This document shows positions 1 through 8,075 of a stretch of DNA of 64,000 bases, piece by piece. This DNA comes from Streptomyces longhuiensis. GTDB taxonomy: Bacteria > Actinomycetota > Actinomycetes > Streptomycetales > Streptomycetaceae. A program made the position numbers and the translations under genes. The DNA lies in contig NZ_CP085173.1 of assembly GCF_020616555.1 (NCBI RefSeq), positions 6,092,001-6,156,000 on the forward strand, given 5' to 3'. Position 1 is the stretch's first letter; the number at the start of each line of letters is the position of its first letter. The notes under the pieces were generated by a model, which was not told the origin of the DNA, did not search any database, and saw nothing but the letters and a program-made list of their open reading frames with translations.

Positions 1-76
1 CTGGTTCGAACTCCCGCTGCCGGACGGCGATTCGGCGGCCGTGGACCCGACGGAGGCGCTGCTCAGCCTGTACTGA
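1..76 (+). CDS. 3'-terminal fragment of an unidentified protein
   Basis: The window opens inside a plus-strand reading frame whose last 24 codons are visible before a TGA at 74-76. The visible residues begin WFELPLPDGD and end LLSLY. A W-F-E-L-P run near the C-terminus resembles the last strand of GHKL/HATPase domains in histidine kinases, so a sensor kinase or anti-sigma-type ATPase is possible, but the fragment is too short to assign. It converges on the PspA-family gene, leaving only 23 bases between the two stop codons. Confidence 0.4.
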   Translation, partial: WFELPLPDGDSAAVDPTEALLSLY

Positions 77-99
77 CCGGGCGCGCCGCCTCCCCGGCT

Positions 100-813
100 C
101 TACGCGGACGTCTTGAGCGCCGCCAGGCGCGCTTCGATCTCGGCGGTGTCGCCGAGGCCCTCCAGCTGCTCGAACTGCGCGTCGAGCGAGGAGTCGGCGA
201 GCTCCTGCTTGCCCAGCGCCCTGGCCTCCTCGCGGCGCACCTTCTCCTCGAAGCGGCTCAGCTCGCTCGTCGGGTCGAGGACGTTGATGTTCTCGGCTGC
301 GTCCATCATCTGGTTCTGGGCCTGCGCCGTCTTCGCGCGCGCCACCAACTGGTCCCGCTTCGACTGGAGTTCGACCAGCTTCGTCTTCATCTGGTCGAGG
401 CCGGACTTCAGCTTTCCGACGACCTCGCTCTGCGCGGCGATCGTCGGCTCGACGTCCTTCGCCGCCTTCTCGGAACTCAGCTGCCGACCGAGCGCCACCT
501 TGGCGAGGTTGTCGAACTTGTCGGCCTCCGCGGCACTGCCCGCCGCCCGCAGTTCGTCGGCCTTCTTGCTCGCGGCGAGCGCCTTGCCGCCCCACTCGGC
601 GGCCGCCTCGACGTCCTCTTTGTGGTCCTGCTCCATCATCCGCAGATTGCCGATGGTCGCCGCGACGGCCTGCTCGGCCTCGGCGATGTTGTTCGAGTAG
701 TCGCGGATCAGCTGGTCGAGCATCTTCTGCGGGTCCTCGGCGCCGTCCAGGAGGGCGTTGATGTTCGCCTTCGCCAGCTGGGCGACGCGGCCGAGAACGG
801 TCTGCTTGGTCAT
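100..813 (-). CDS. PspA/IM30 family protein
   Basis: A 237-residue, highly charged, almost entirely helical protein with no membrane segment. Its N-terminus (MTKQTVLGRVAQLAKANINA) is the amphipathic membrane-binding helix typical of PspA/IM30/Vipp1, and the rest is heptad-rich coiled coil with many Ala, Glu, Lys and Gln. Members of this ESCRT-III-like family coat stressed inner membranes as oligomers and preserve the proton-motive force. The ATG is preceded by AGGAGC-type sequence at a normal distance. It lies 56 bases downstream of the TPM-domain gene on the same strand, so the two are probably one transcript. Length and composition match Streptomyces homologues. Confidence 0.9.
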   Translation of the reverse strand: MTKQTVLGRVAQLAKANINALLDGAEDPQKMLDQLIRDYSNNIAEAEQAVAATIGNLRMMEQDHKEDVEAAAEWGGKALAASKKADELRAAGSAAEADKFDNLAKVALGRQLSSEKAAKDVEPTIAAQSEVVGKLKSGLDQMKTKLVELQSKRDQLVARAKTAQAQNQMMDAAENINVLDPTSELSRFEEKVRREEARALGKQELADSSLDAQFEQLEGLGDTAEIEARLAALKTSA

Positions 814-869
814 GAGAGGTGCTCCTTGTACGAGGGAGATACGTGAGGAACTGGGTGGGTGCCGCCAGG

Positions 870-2978
870 TCAGAACCGTCCGCCGCCGCCCCTGCGGCCA
901 CGGGTCCCGCCCCCGCCGAAACTCCCCGGACCGCCGCCGCCGAACCCGCCCCCGAAGCCGCCGCCCCCGCCGGACCGCCCGCCGAACCCTCCGCCGGACC
1001 GCCCGCCCAGGAGTTCGCCCAGGATGATCCCGCCGAGCACCGCGCCGCCCATGCCCCCTCCGCCACGCCCGCCCCCGCCCCCGCCGCCGTACGGATTCCC
1101 GAAGGACCGCACGTCGTGCTCGGCGAGCTGCTGTGCCTGCCGGGCCAGCGCGTCGGCCCGCTGGGCGCCGGCCAGGGCGGCGGCGGGATCCGTCTGTGCC
1201 GCCGTCCGTACGTACTCCAGGTGCCGCTGTGCCTCGGCCAGGCGCGTACGGGCCTCGCTGCCCACCGCCCCGCGATGCGTGGTGATGAAGTCCGACGCGG
1301 CGCCGACGCTGCTGCGGGCCGTGAGTTCCGCCTGGTCGAGCAGGGAGCGCGCGCGGGCGGTGCCGGACTCGCGTTCGCGGGCCTCGGCCAGGGACGCGTC
1401 GAGCGCCGAATCGGCCTCCTCCACGCGGCGCAGCGCGTCGATCGGGTCGTAGGGGCCGGCGGCCATCTCCTTGCGCACGCCCGCGGCGACGGTCTCCACG
1501 CGCGCGATGCGCCCGCGCAGATCGGCCGTGGACGCGCCCTCGGTCATGCCTTCGAGGAGTCCGCGCGCGTCCGCGAGGTCGGTGTCGGACTCGGTGAGCG
1601 CGGCCGGCAGCTTCCCGGCGGCCTCGGCCAGTTCCTGGCCGAGCCGGTCGACCGCGTCCACGAAGGTGCCCGTCTGGTCGACGGCCGACTCGGCGGCCCG
1701 CAGGAACACCGCGGCCCTGCCGTTGTCGCCTCCGTCGACGCAGCTGCGCGCCTGACCGAGGTTCGTCGTGGCGAACACCAGCCGGTCCTTGGCCTGCTCG
1801 ATGTGGCCCGCCACGGGAAGCAGCGCCGACGGTGCATAGCGGGAGCCGAGCGCCGTCAGCGTCTCTTCGGCCGTCGCCGTGCGGGCCGCCAGGTCACGGG
1901 AGGTGACCTCCACGTGCGCGAGAGCCTCGGGCGCGGTGCGCTCCAGGGCCCGCAGCCGGTCGAAGTCCGCGGCCTCGGCGTCGAGCCTGCGCCCCGCCTC
2001 GGTGCAGCGGCTGATGATCTCGTCCAGCATCTGCCGCTTCGTCGCGTCGTCCTCGGGGTGCGCGTCGTCGAGCTGCTGGCGCAGCCGGAAGGCCGTCGTC
2101 AGCTCCGACTGGGCGTACGCCACCGCCTCGGTGAACGGCTTGACGGCCTCGTCACCGAACTGGGCGGTGGCGAAGCCGAGTTCCTCCGTACTCGTGCGGA
2201 TCGAGTCGTCGCTCTCCACCAGCAGCTGCCTGGCCTGCCTGTCCAGCTCGGGGAGCGGCGTGACCTTCGGTCCCGCGCCCCCGCCCCAGCCGCCGCCGGG
2301 CGTGGTGCGCGTACGCGTACGCCTCTTGCGGCGAGTGTACGTGAACGCCGCGAGGGCGCCCGCGCCGCCGACCACGATGAGGGGCAGAGCGAGGTCGGCC
2401 GCGCTGGGAGCCGTGTCCGAGCCGCCGGGGTCGGCCGGGCCCGGGGTGATCGTGGGGGCGGGGACGGCACGGCCCGCGAGCGTGGCGGAGATGCCGTCGG
2501 CCGCGCCGATCCCGGCGCCCGCCCAGTCGTTCCTGCGCAGCGCCGGTTCGATCGCGGTCTGCGCGACGTCCTTGAGCTGCGCGTCGGTGAGCTGGGAGTC
2601 CTGGTCGACGGAGTAGGCGTACTGCCGGTCGTGCGTGGCGACGGCGAGGAGCACGTCGTTGAGGCCGAGGCCGTTCTTGGCGGCCGTGTCGTCGGCCCAC
2701 TTCTGGGCGGAGCGGCCGGAGAAGTCGCGTACGTAGACCACGAAGAGCTGAGTGTTGTGCTCGCTGTCGAGCGAGTCGAGGGCCGAGGCGACATCGGTCT
2801 CACGGTCGCGGAGGGCGTCCACCTTGTCGGTGATCTGGCCGGTTCTCGACAGAGTGACGGGGTCGTCGGCACGGGCGGTCGCGGCGGGCAGAAGCGCCCA
2901 GCAGAGCGCGAGCAGGGCGGCCACGGCCGACCGCGCGGCTATCCGTACCGGACGGGGGCGACTCGAAGGCGGCGTCAC
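870..2978 (-). CDS. TPM-domain membrane protein with coiled coil and Gly-rich tail
   Basis: A 702-residue protein in four parts. There is a Sec signal (residues about 1-37, Arg-rich start then an Ala/Leu core ending ATARA). An extracytoplasmic TPM_phosphatase domain follows (about 40-180, with VYVRDFSGRSAQKWADDTAA). Next comes one transmembrane helix (about 205-225, LPLIVVGGAGALAAFTY) followed by RRKRR, which places the remainder in the cytoplasm. A long alpha-helical region of about 370 residues leads to a tail of GGGFGG-type repeats. TPM domains are linked to membrane protein quality control (plant Psb32/TLP18.3, bacterial homologues). Its gene precedes the PspA gene, suggesting a membrane-integrity pair. 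The product's exact activity is unknown. Confidence 0.85.
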   Translation of the reverse strand: MTPPSSRPRPVRIAARSAVAALLALCWALLPAATARADDPVTLSRTGQITDKVDALRDRETDVASALDSLDSEHNTQLFVVYVRDFSGRSAQKWADDTAAKNGLGLNDVLLAVATHDRQYAYSVDQDSQLTDAQLKDVAQTAIEPALRRNDWAGAGIGAADGISATLAGRAVPAPTITPGPADPGGSDTAPSAADLALPLIVVGGAGALAAFTYTRRKRRTRTRTTPGGGWGGGAGPKVTPLPELDRQARQLLVESDDSIRTSTEELGFATAQFGDEAVKPFTEAVAYAQSELTTAFRLRQQLDDAHPEDDATKRQMLDEIISRCTEAGRRLDAEAADFDRLRALERTAPEALAHVEVTSRDLAARTATAEETLTALGSRYAPSALLPVAGHIEQAKDRLVFATTNLGQARSCVDGGDNGRAAVFLRAAESAVDQTGTFVDAVDRLGQELAEAAGKLPAALTESDTDLADARGLLEGMTEGASTADLRGRIARVETVAAGVRKEMAAGPYDPIDALRRVEEADSALDASLAEARERESGTARARSLLDQAELTARSSVGAASDFITTHRGAVGSEARTRLAEAQRHLEYVRTAAQTDPAAALAGAQRADALARQAQQLAEHDVRSFGNPYGGGGGGGRGGGGMGGAVLGGIILGELLGGRSGGGFGGRSGGGGGFGGGFGGGGPGSFGGGGTRGRRGGGGRF

Positions 2979-3102
2979 AGTTGGGAGCGTATGACCGGAT
3001 CTGGGGTACCGCGACCGGGATCGACACGATCCGGTTGTGCCGAATCCGCATTGTTATCGCCGGACCTTCCGGCAAAACCGCTGCTCAACATAGGTTTCCG
3101 GC

Positions 3103-3786
3103 ATGGAGAACGGACCCTGGGCCGCAGCCGGCGCGATCAGCGAACCGGAGCTTGTCGGGTCCGGACCCGCGGCCCCTGCGAACCGCCCCGGGCGCCTGCC
3201 TGCCGCACGCCGGCGGCGCCCCCTCGGCGCGCTGCTCGTCGGCGCGCTCGCCGCGTCCGCCGTCTGGGTCGCCGGACTGTACGCGTTCGGCGCGCAGGGC
3301 CCCGACCTGAGGGGTTACCGGGTGAGCGACCGCCTCTGTTCCCTCCTCGCGATGCCCCACCTCGCCACGGCCTTCGACCGCGGATCGCGCTGGGAGTCCA
3401 CGCGGAGCAGCAGCGATGCGGTGGACACGGCGGACTGTTCGGGGGAGCTGGAACGCAAGGAGGGCACGGGGCGGGCCGCCACCCTCACGGCGTCCGTGGT
3501 CCTGCACAAGCGGACGGACCCCGGCGCGGAGTTCGACGCGGCGCGCACGACGGCCGCCGAGCGGATCCCGGGCCGGACCGAGGTGCGTACGGCGAAGGGC
3601 CTGGGCGACCGGGCGTACACGGTCGTCCATGGCCGGACCGCGACGGTCCACGTCCTCGACGGCGACGCGGAGTTCACCCTGAGCGTCAGCACCGTACCGG
3701 CCGGCGGGCGCGTCACGCCGGAGCGGCTGCGGCCGCTCGTGGCGGGCGACATGGGCGCGCTGATGCGCCGGGTGAGCACTCCGTAG
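3103..3786 (+). CDS. Single-pass membrane protein of unknown function
   Basis: A 227-residue protein with a Pro/Ala-rich cytoplasmic start, a basic RRRR stretch and one transmembrane helix (about residues 42-64, LGALLVGALAASAVWVAGLY). The external domain of about 160 residues has two cysteines (Cys79 region RLCSLL and the DCSGELERKE region) that could form a disulfide. It resembles the many actinobacterial anchored proteins that have no assigned domain. It is divergent from the TPM gene across a gap of about 125 bases, and convergent with sdhB, 12 bases away. I recognise no catalytic motif. The start at ATG 3103 lacks a strong ribosome binding site. Confidence 0.75.
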   Translation: MENGPWAAAGAISEPELVGSGPAAPANRPGRLPAARRRRPLGALLVGALAASAVWVAGLYAFGAQGPDLRGYRVSDRLCSLLAMPHLATAFDRGSRWESTRSSSDAVDTADCSGELERKEGTGRAATLTASVVLHKRTDPGAEFDAARTTAAERIPGRTEVRTAKGLGDRAYTVVHGRTATVHVLDGDAEFTLSVSTVPAGGRVTPERLRPLVAGDMGALMRRVSTP

Positions 3787-3798
3787 CGCCGCTCGGCC

Positions 3799-4572
3799 CT
3801 ACGAGGACGACCTCCGCCGGATCTTGTTCCCCAGCCACACCACCGGGTCGTACTTGCGGTCCACCGCTCGTTCCTTCAAGGGGATCAGGGCGTTGTCCGT
3901 GATGTGGATGCCCTCCGGGCAGACCTCCGTACAGCACTTCGTGATGTTGCAGTAGCCGAGGCCGTGGTCCTCCTGGGCGGTGCGCTTGCGGTCGAGGCCG
4001 GAGTCCGACGCCGCGTCGAGGGGGTGCATGTCCAGCTCGGCGACCCGCATCAGGAAGCGCGGGCCCGCGAACGCCGCCTTGTTCTCCTCGTGGTCGCGCA
4101 CCGCATGGCACGTGTCCTGGCACAGGAAGCACTCGATGCACTTACGGAACTCCTGCGAGCGGTCCACGTCCTCCTGCTGCATGCGGTACTCGCCCGGGCC
4201 GACGCCGGCCGGCGGGACGAACGCGGGGATCTCGCGGGCCTTCGCGTAGTTGAAGCCGACGTCCGTGACCAGGTCGCGGACCACGGGGAAGGCGCGCAGC
4301 GGCGTCACCGTGATGACGTCCTCGCGGTCGAAGACCGACATGCGGGTCATGCACATCAGGCGGGGCCGGCCGTTGATCTCCGCCGAGCACGAACCGCACT
4401 TGCCCGCCTTGCAGTTCCACCGGACCGCGAGGTCGGACGCCTGGGTCGCCTGGATCCGGTGGATGATGTCGAGGACGACCTCGCCGTCGTTCACCTCCAC
4501 GGAGAAGTCCGTCAGGTCACCGCCCTCGGCGTCCCCGCGCCAGACCCTGAAACGCGCATCGTACGAACTCAC
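3799..4572 (-). CDS. sdhB: Succinate dehydrogenase iron-sulfur subunit
   Basis: A 257-residue SdhB/FrdB protein that passes electrons from the flavoprotein to the membrane subunit in complex II. The N-terminal ferredoxin fold carries the [2Fe-2S] ligands in CKAGKCGSC and a following MC. The C-terminal part has CIECFLCQDTC and CNITKCCTEVCPEG, which supply the [4Fe-4S] and [3Fe-4S] ligands. The open frame extends far upstream inside sdhA. I place the start at GTG 4572, whose GTGA overlaps the sdhA stop codon (translational coupling) and gives the normal family N-terminus SSYDARFRVWRG. It is the last gene of the sdh operon. Confidence 0.95.
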   Translation of the reverse strand: MSSYDARFRVWRGDAEGGDLTDFSVEVNDGEVVLDIIHRIQATQASDLAVRWNCKAGKCGSCSAEINGRPRLMCMTRMSVFDREDVITVTPLRAFPVVRDLVTDVGFNYAKAREIPAFVPPAGVGPGEYRMQQEDVDRSQEFRKCIECFLCQDTCHAVRDHEENKAAFAGPRFLMRVAELDMHPLDAASDSGLDRKRTAQEDHGLGYCNITKCCTEVCPEGIHITDNALIPLKERAVDRKYDPVVWLGNKIRRRSSS

Positions 4573-6521
4573 TCGTACAGCTCCTCTTCGGCGAGGTACT
4601 TGACCAGCTCTTCCTTCTCGAAGAGGGCGAGCAGGTCCGGGCGGATGGGCTCGGTGGTGTCGCGCACGAGGTCGATCTGGCCCCGGACCGGGTCGGTGGC
4701 CGCCAGGCCGCCGGTCGGATCGACGAGGCGGCAGAGCAGGTTCGTGCGGCGCCAGCGGCGGTCCATCGTCGGGTGGTCCTCGCGGGTGTGGCCGCCGCGC
4801 GACTCCGTGCGCTCCAGGGCGGCCCGCGCGATGCACTCGCTGACGAGCAGCATGTTGCGCAGGTCGAGCGAGAGGTGCCAGCCGGGGTTGAACTGGCGGT
4901 GCCCCTCCACCCCGGCCCGCCGCGCCCGCATCCGCAGCCCGGCGAGCCGGTCGAGCGCCTCGGCCATCTCCTCCTCGCGGCGGATGATGCCGACCAGGTC
5001 GTTCATCGCCTGCTGCAGCTCCTGGTGGAGCGTGTACGGGTTCTCGGCGACGCCCCCGTCCGCGGGACCCTCCGCGGAGAACGGGCGCAGCGCCTCCGCC
5101 GCCGCCGTGTCGACCTGGTCCGCGTCGATGGCCGGGCGCTCGTCGAGCCCGGCCGCGTACTCGGCCGCGTGCAGCCCGGCGCGGCGGCCGAAGACGAGGA
5201 GGTCGGAGAGCGAGTTGCCGCCGAGGCGGTTCGAGCCGTGCATGCCGCCCGCCACCTCGCCGGCCGCGAACAGGCCGGGGACGCCGCGCGCCGCCGCCGT
5301 GTCCGAGTCGACGGCGATGCCGCCCATCACGTAGTGGCAGGTCGGGCCGACCTCCATCGGCTCGGCCGTGATGTCGACGTCCGCCAGCTCCTTGAACTGG
5401 TGGTACATCGACGGCAGCCGGCGCCGGATGCGCTCGGCCGGCATGCGCGTGGAGACGTCGAGGAAGACGCCGCCGTGCGGAGAGCCACGGCCCGCCTTCA
5501 CCTCGGAGTTGATGGCGCGCGCCACCTCGTCGCGGGGCAGCAGCTCGGGCGGGCGCCGGTTGTGGTCCGGGTCGTCGTACCAGCGGTCACCCTCGTCCTC
5601 CGACTCGGCGTACTTCTCCTTGAAGACGTCGGGGACGTAGTCGAACATGAACCGCTTGCCCTCGGAGTTGCGCAGGACCCCGCCGTCGCCGCGCACCGAC
5701 TCCGTGACGAGGATGCCCTTCACCGACGGCGGCCAGACCATGCCCGTCGGATGGAACTGCACGAACTCCATGTTCAGCAGCGGCGCCCCGGCGAGCAGCG
5801 CCAGTGCGTGACCGTCGCCCGTGTACTCCCACGAGTTCGACGTCACCTTGAACGACTTGCCGATCCCGCCCGTCGCCAGCACCACGCTCGGCGCCTCCAG
5901 GACGAAGAAGCGGCCGCTCTCGCGCTCGTAGCAGAACGCGCCGGACACGCGGTCGCCCGCGGCGGAGCCGCTGTCGGACACCGCCTTGAGCACACGGGTG
6001 ACCGTGCACTCCTGGAAGACCTTGAGGCGCGCCTCGTAGTCGCCGAACTCCTTGAAGTCCTCCTGCTGGAGCGCCACGATCTTCTGCTGGAGCGTGCGGA
6101 TCAGCTCCAGGCCCGTGCGGTCGCCGACGTGCGCGAGGCGCGGGTACTCGTGGCCTCCGAAGTTGCGCTGCGAGATCCGGCCGTCCTCCGTGCGGTCGAA
6201 CAGCGCGCCCCAGGTCTCCAACTCCCATACGCGGTCGGGTGCTTCGCGCGCGTGCAGCTCGGCCATCCGCCACTGGTTGAGGAACTTGCCGCCGCGCAGC
6301 GTGTCACGGAAGTGGACCTGCCAGCTGTCGCCGGAGTTCACGTTCCCCATGGCCGCGGCGATGCCGCCCTCGGCCATCACGGTGTGCGCCTTGCCGAAGA
6401 GGGACTTGCAGATCACGGCCGTACGCGCGCCGCGCTCGCGCGCCTCGATCGCCGCGCGCAGGCCCGCACCGCCCGCTCCCACCACGACGACGTCCCACTG
6501 CTGCCGCTCCACTTGAGACAT
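4569..6521 (-). CDS. sdhA: Succinate dehydrogenase flavoprotein subunit
   Basis: A 650-residue SdhA/FrdA flavoprotein, the catalytic subunit that oxidises succinate to fumarate. The FAD dinucleotide-binding motif VVVVGAGGAGLRAAIEA is at residues 11-27, and the likely covalent FAD-attachment His is His46 in KAHTVMAEGGIA. The active-site and substrate loops LNMEFVQFHPTG and HGSNRLGGNSL are present. The chosen start is ATG 6521 (MSQVERQQWD); the upstream extension of the open frame overlaps sdhC and is not coding. It lies between sdhC and sdhB with minimal spacing. The subunit set and sizes match the mycobacterial Sdh1 type rather than the four-gene SdhCDAB type. Confidence 0.96.
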   Translation of the reverse strand: MSQVERQQWDVVVVGAGGAGLRAAIEARERGARTAVICKSLFGKAHTVMAEGGIAAAMGNVNSGDSWQVHFRDTLRGGKFLNQWRMAELHAREAPDRVWELETWGALFDRTEDGRISQRNFGGHEYPRLAHVGDRTGLELIRTLQQKIVALQQEDFKEFGDYEARLKVFQECTVTRVLKAVSDSGSAAGDRVSGAFCYERESGRFFVLEAPSVVLATGGIGKSFKVTSNSWEYTGDGHALALLAGAPLLNMEFVQFHPTGMVWPPSVKGILVTESVRGDGGVLRNSEGKRFMFDYVPDVFKEKYAESEDEGDRWYDDPDHNRRPPELLPRDEVARAINSEVKAGRGSPHGGVFLDVSTRMPAERIRRRLPSMYHQFKELADVDITAEPMEVGPTCHYVMGGIAVDSDTAAARGVPGLFAAGEVAGGMHGSNRLGGNSLSDLLVFGRRAGLHAAEYAAGLDERPAIDADQVDTAAAEALRPFSAEGPADGGVAENPYTLHQELQQAMNDLVGIIRREEEMAEALDRLAGLRMRARRAGVEGHRQFNPGWHLSLDLRNMLLVSECIARAALERTESRGGHTREDHPTMDRRWRRTNLLCRLVDPTGGLAATDPVRGQIDLVRDTTEPIRPDLLALFEKEELVKYLAEEELYE

Positions 6522-6538
6522 CAGAAGTGCCACCCCAT

Positions 6539-7366
6539 CTAGAAGAAGCGCGGATCGTCGAAGGCGCCGGACGACAGCAGGAACACGTAGAAGTCGGCGA
6601 GCGCGACGCTGATCAATGAGGCCCAGGCAAGCAGCATGTGACGGTTGTTCAGCTTTCCGACCCACTGCCACATCCGGTAGCGCACCGGGTGCTTGGAGAA
6701 GTGCTTGAGCTTGCCGCCGACGATGTGCCGGCACGAGTGGCAGGACAGGGTGTACGCCCAGATCAGCGTGATGTTCAGGAGGAAGACGAGCGTGCCGAGA
6801 CCCATGTGGCCCCACGCGTAGGTCTCGTCGCGGAACGAGAGCACGGTGTCGTACGTGAGGATGCCCGCCACGAGGATCGCCGCGTAGAAGAAGTAGCGGT
6901 GGATGTTCTGCAGGATCAGCGGGAAGCGGGTCTCGCCCGTGTACTTCTTGTGCGGCTCGGCGACCGCGCAGGCGGGCGGAGACGCCCAGAACCCGCGGTA
7001 GTAGGCCTTCCGGTAGTAGTAGCAGGTCAGCCGGAAGCCGAGCGGGAAGATCAGGATGAGCAGCGCGGGGGACAGGCCCCACCAGCTGCCGAATATCTCC
7101 CAGTTGGGGCCCGCGTGCATCGGCTTGCAGTTCTCCGCGATGCACGGGGAGTAGAAGGGCGAGACGTACGGCGCGTGGTAGTAGTCCGTGTTCGCGAAGG
7201 CCCGCCACGTCGAGTAGACGATGAAGGCGAGCAGTCCCGCGGCGGTACTGGCGGGCGCCAGCCACCAGCGATCGGTGCGCAGGTGCCCGGACGCGATCGC
7301 GGCGCGCGTCCTGCCCCGGACGCCGTGCGCGCCCGCTTGGGGATGGGGTTCCGTGCCGGTGGCCAA
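6539..7366 (-). CDS. sdhC: Succinate dehydrogenase membrane anchor, Sdh1 type
   Basis: A 275-residue integral membrane protein with about five transmembrane helices, much longer than the usual 110-140-residue SdhC or SdhD. Its size and position fit the single anchor of mycobacterial Sdh1. The motif SCHSCRHIVGG (about residues 208-218) offers paired Cys and His ligands; in mycobacterial Sdh1 a Rieske-like [2Fe-2S] cluster has been reported within the membrane subunit. There is also a Cys pair in the external loop PCIAENC. The start is TTG 7366 with GGAGG seven bases upstream. It is the first recognised sdh gene, 20 bases after a small ORF. Confidence 0.9.
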   Translation of the reverse strand: MATGTEPHPQAGAHGVRGRTRAAIASGHLRTDRWWLAPASTAAGLLAFIVYSTWRAFANTDYYHAPYVSPFYSPCIAENCKPMHAGPNWEIFGSWWGLSPALLILIFPLGFRLTCYYYRKAYYRGFWASPPACAVAEPHKKYTGETRFPLILQNIHRYFFYAAILVAGILTYDTVLSFRDETYAWGHMGLGTLVFLLNITLIWAYTLSCHSCRHIVGGKLKHFSKHPVRYRMWQWVGKLNNRHMLLAWASLISVALADFYVFLLSSGAFDDPRFF

Positions 7367-7386
7367 CGAAGCCTCCGCTCAGAGGG

Positions 7387-7674
7387 TCAGGGGGCGTGCC
7401 GGTCCCGGGCGCCGAGTCCTTCGTCGTCCGAGTCGGTCCAGAGCGAGCTGTCGTACGGGGTGTCGGGGACGGGCACGAGCTCGGGCCGGCGCGGTGGCGG
7501 CGGAGCGGCGGCAGCCGCCCGCAGCAGCGCGACGCTCTCGCGCAGATGGTCGGCGTCGGTGCGTACGCGCCGTACGTCGAGGCCGCCGTCGAGCTGCCGC
7601 TCCAGGCGCCCCACGGTCCGGCACAGCTCGTCGAGGCAGCGCTCGGCTGCCGCCAAGTCGTCGTTCAGGGACAT
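7387..7674 (-). CDS. Small conserved protein ahead of sdhC
   Basis: A 95-residue acidic, soluble, helical protein beginning MSLNDDLAAAERCLDELCRT, with a Pro-rich middle and a D/E-rich tail. No domain is recognised. It ends 20 bases before sdhC on the same strand, so it probably leads the sdh operon. The heptad-like pattern in the first 70 residues suggests a short coiled coil. It could be an assembly or regulatory factor for the dehydrogenase, but this rests only on position. Confidence 0.6.
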   Translation of the reverse strand: MSLNDDLAAAERCLDELCRTVGRLERQLDGGLDVRRVRTDADHLRESVALLRAAAAAPPPPRRPELVPVPDTPYDSSLWTDSDDEGLGARDRHAP

Positions 7675-8075
7675 GACTTGCCCTCGCTTCCGCTGGTGCG
7701 GCGGAGATGCTCATGCGCCTGCGAGTGTCGCGCGTCACATCACGCCTTGTGAAGGGATCTGCGCGGATTGCTGGAGTGCGGGGCTTCGTGCGCCCCCTCC
7801 GGGAGGCGGTGCCTCAGGGGCGGGGTGGTGGGGTTTCGCCGGCGGGTGCGGGGCTGTGGGGGCGTGCCGCAGAGTTCCCCGTGTCCGCGACGGGGCCGTC
7901 ATTGGGCCGCACGAGTGGGGTTGTGGCACCCCAGCGCCGTGTCGCCGACGGCCTGCTCGGCCCGTCCCCTTCAGTGGGGCGATAGATGTGATCAGCTCCA
8001 TATACCGCCAAACGTGATCAAACCCGGCCCGGTCCTGGCAAGCGGGCGGCCGGGCTAGCCCCGGAGGTACCCGTG
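7675..8075. other. Divergent intergenic region, sdh operon / LpqW-like gene
   Basis: About 400 bases without a credible gene; the open frames here are short, unsupported and rich in Pro/Gly/Arg. It must hold promoters for both the leftward sdh operon and the rightward lipoprotein gene. Visible features are two direct copies of GTGATCA (7988-7994 and 8014-8020, 26-base period), an AT-rich CATATACC between them, and the GGAGG ribosome binding site at 8063-8067. I could not assign convincing -35/-10 pairs. Confidence 0.5.

Noticed and set aside
3..12. GGTTCGAACT, which resembles a tRNA T-loop
   Set aside because: It is inside a coding frame and no acceptor or anticodon arm can be formed around it.
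819..3902. Very long plus-strand open frame opposite the TPM gene (about 1,000 codons)
   Set aside because: It lies antisense to a well-supported protein, is composed of Arg/Gly/Pro/Ala repeats and has no domain; such shadow frames are common in high-GC genomes.
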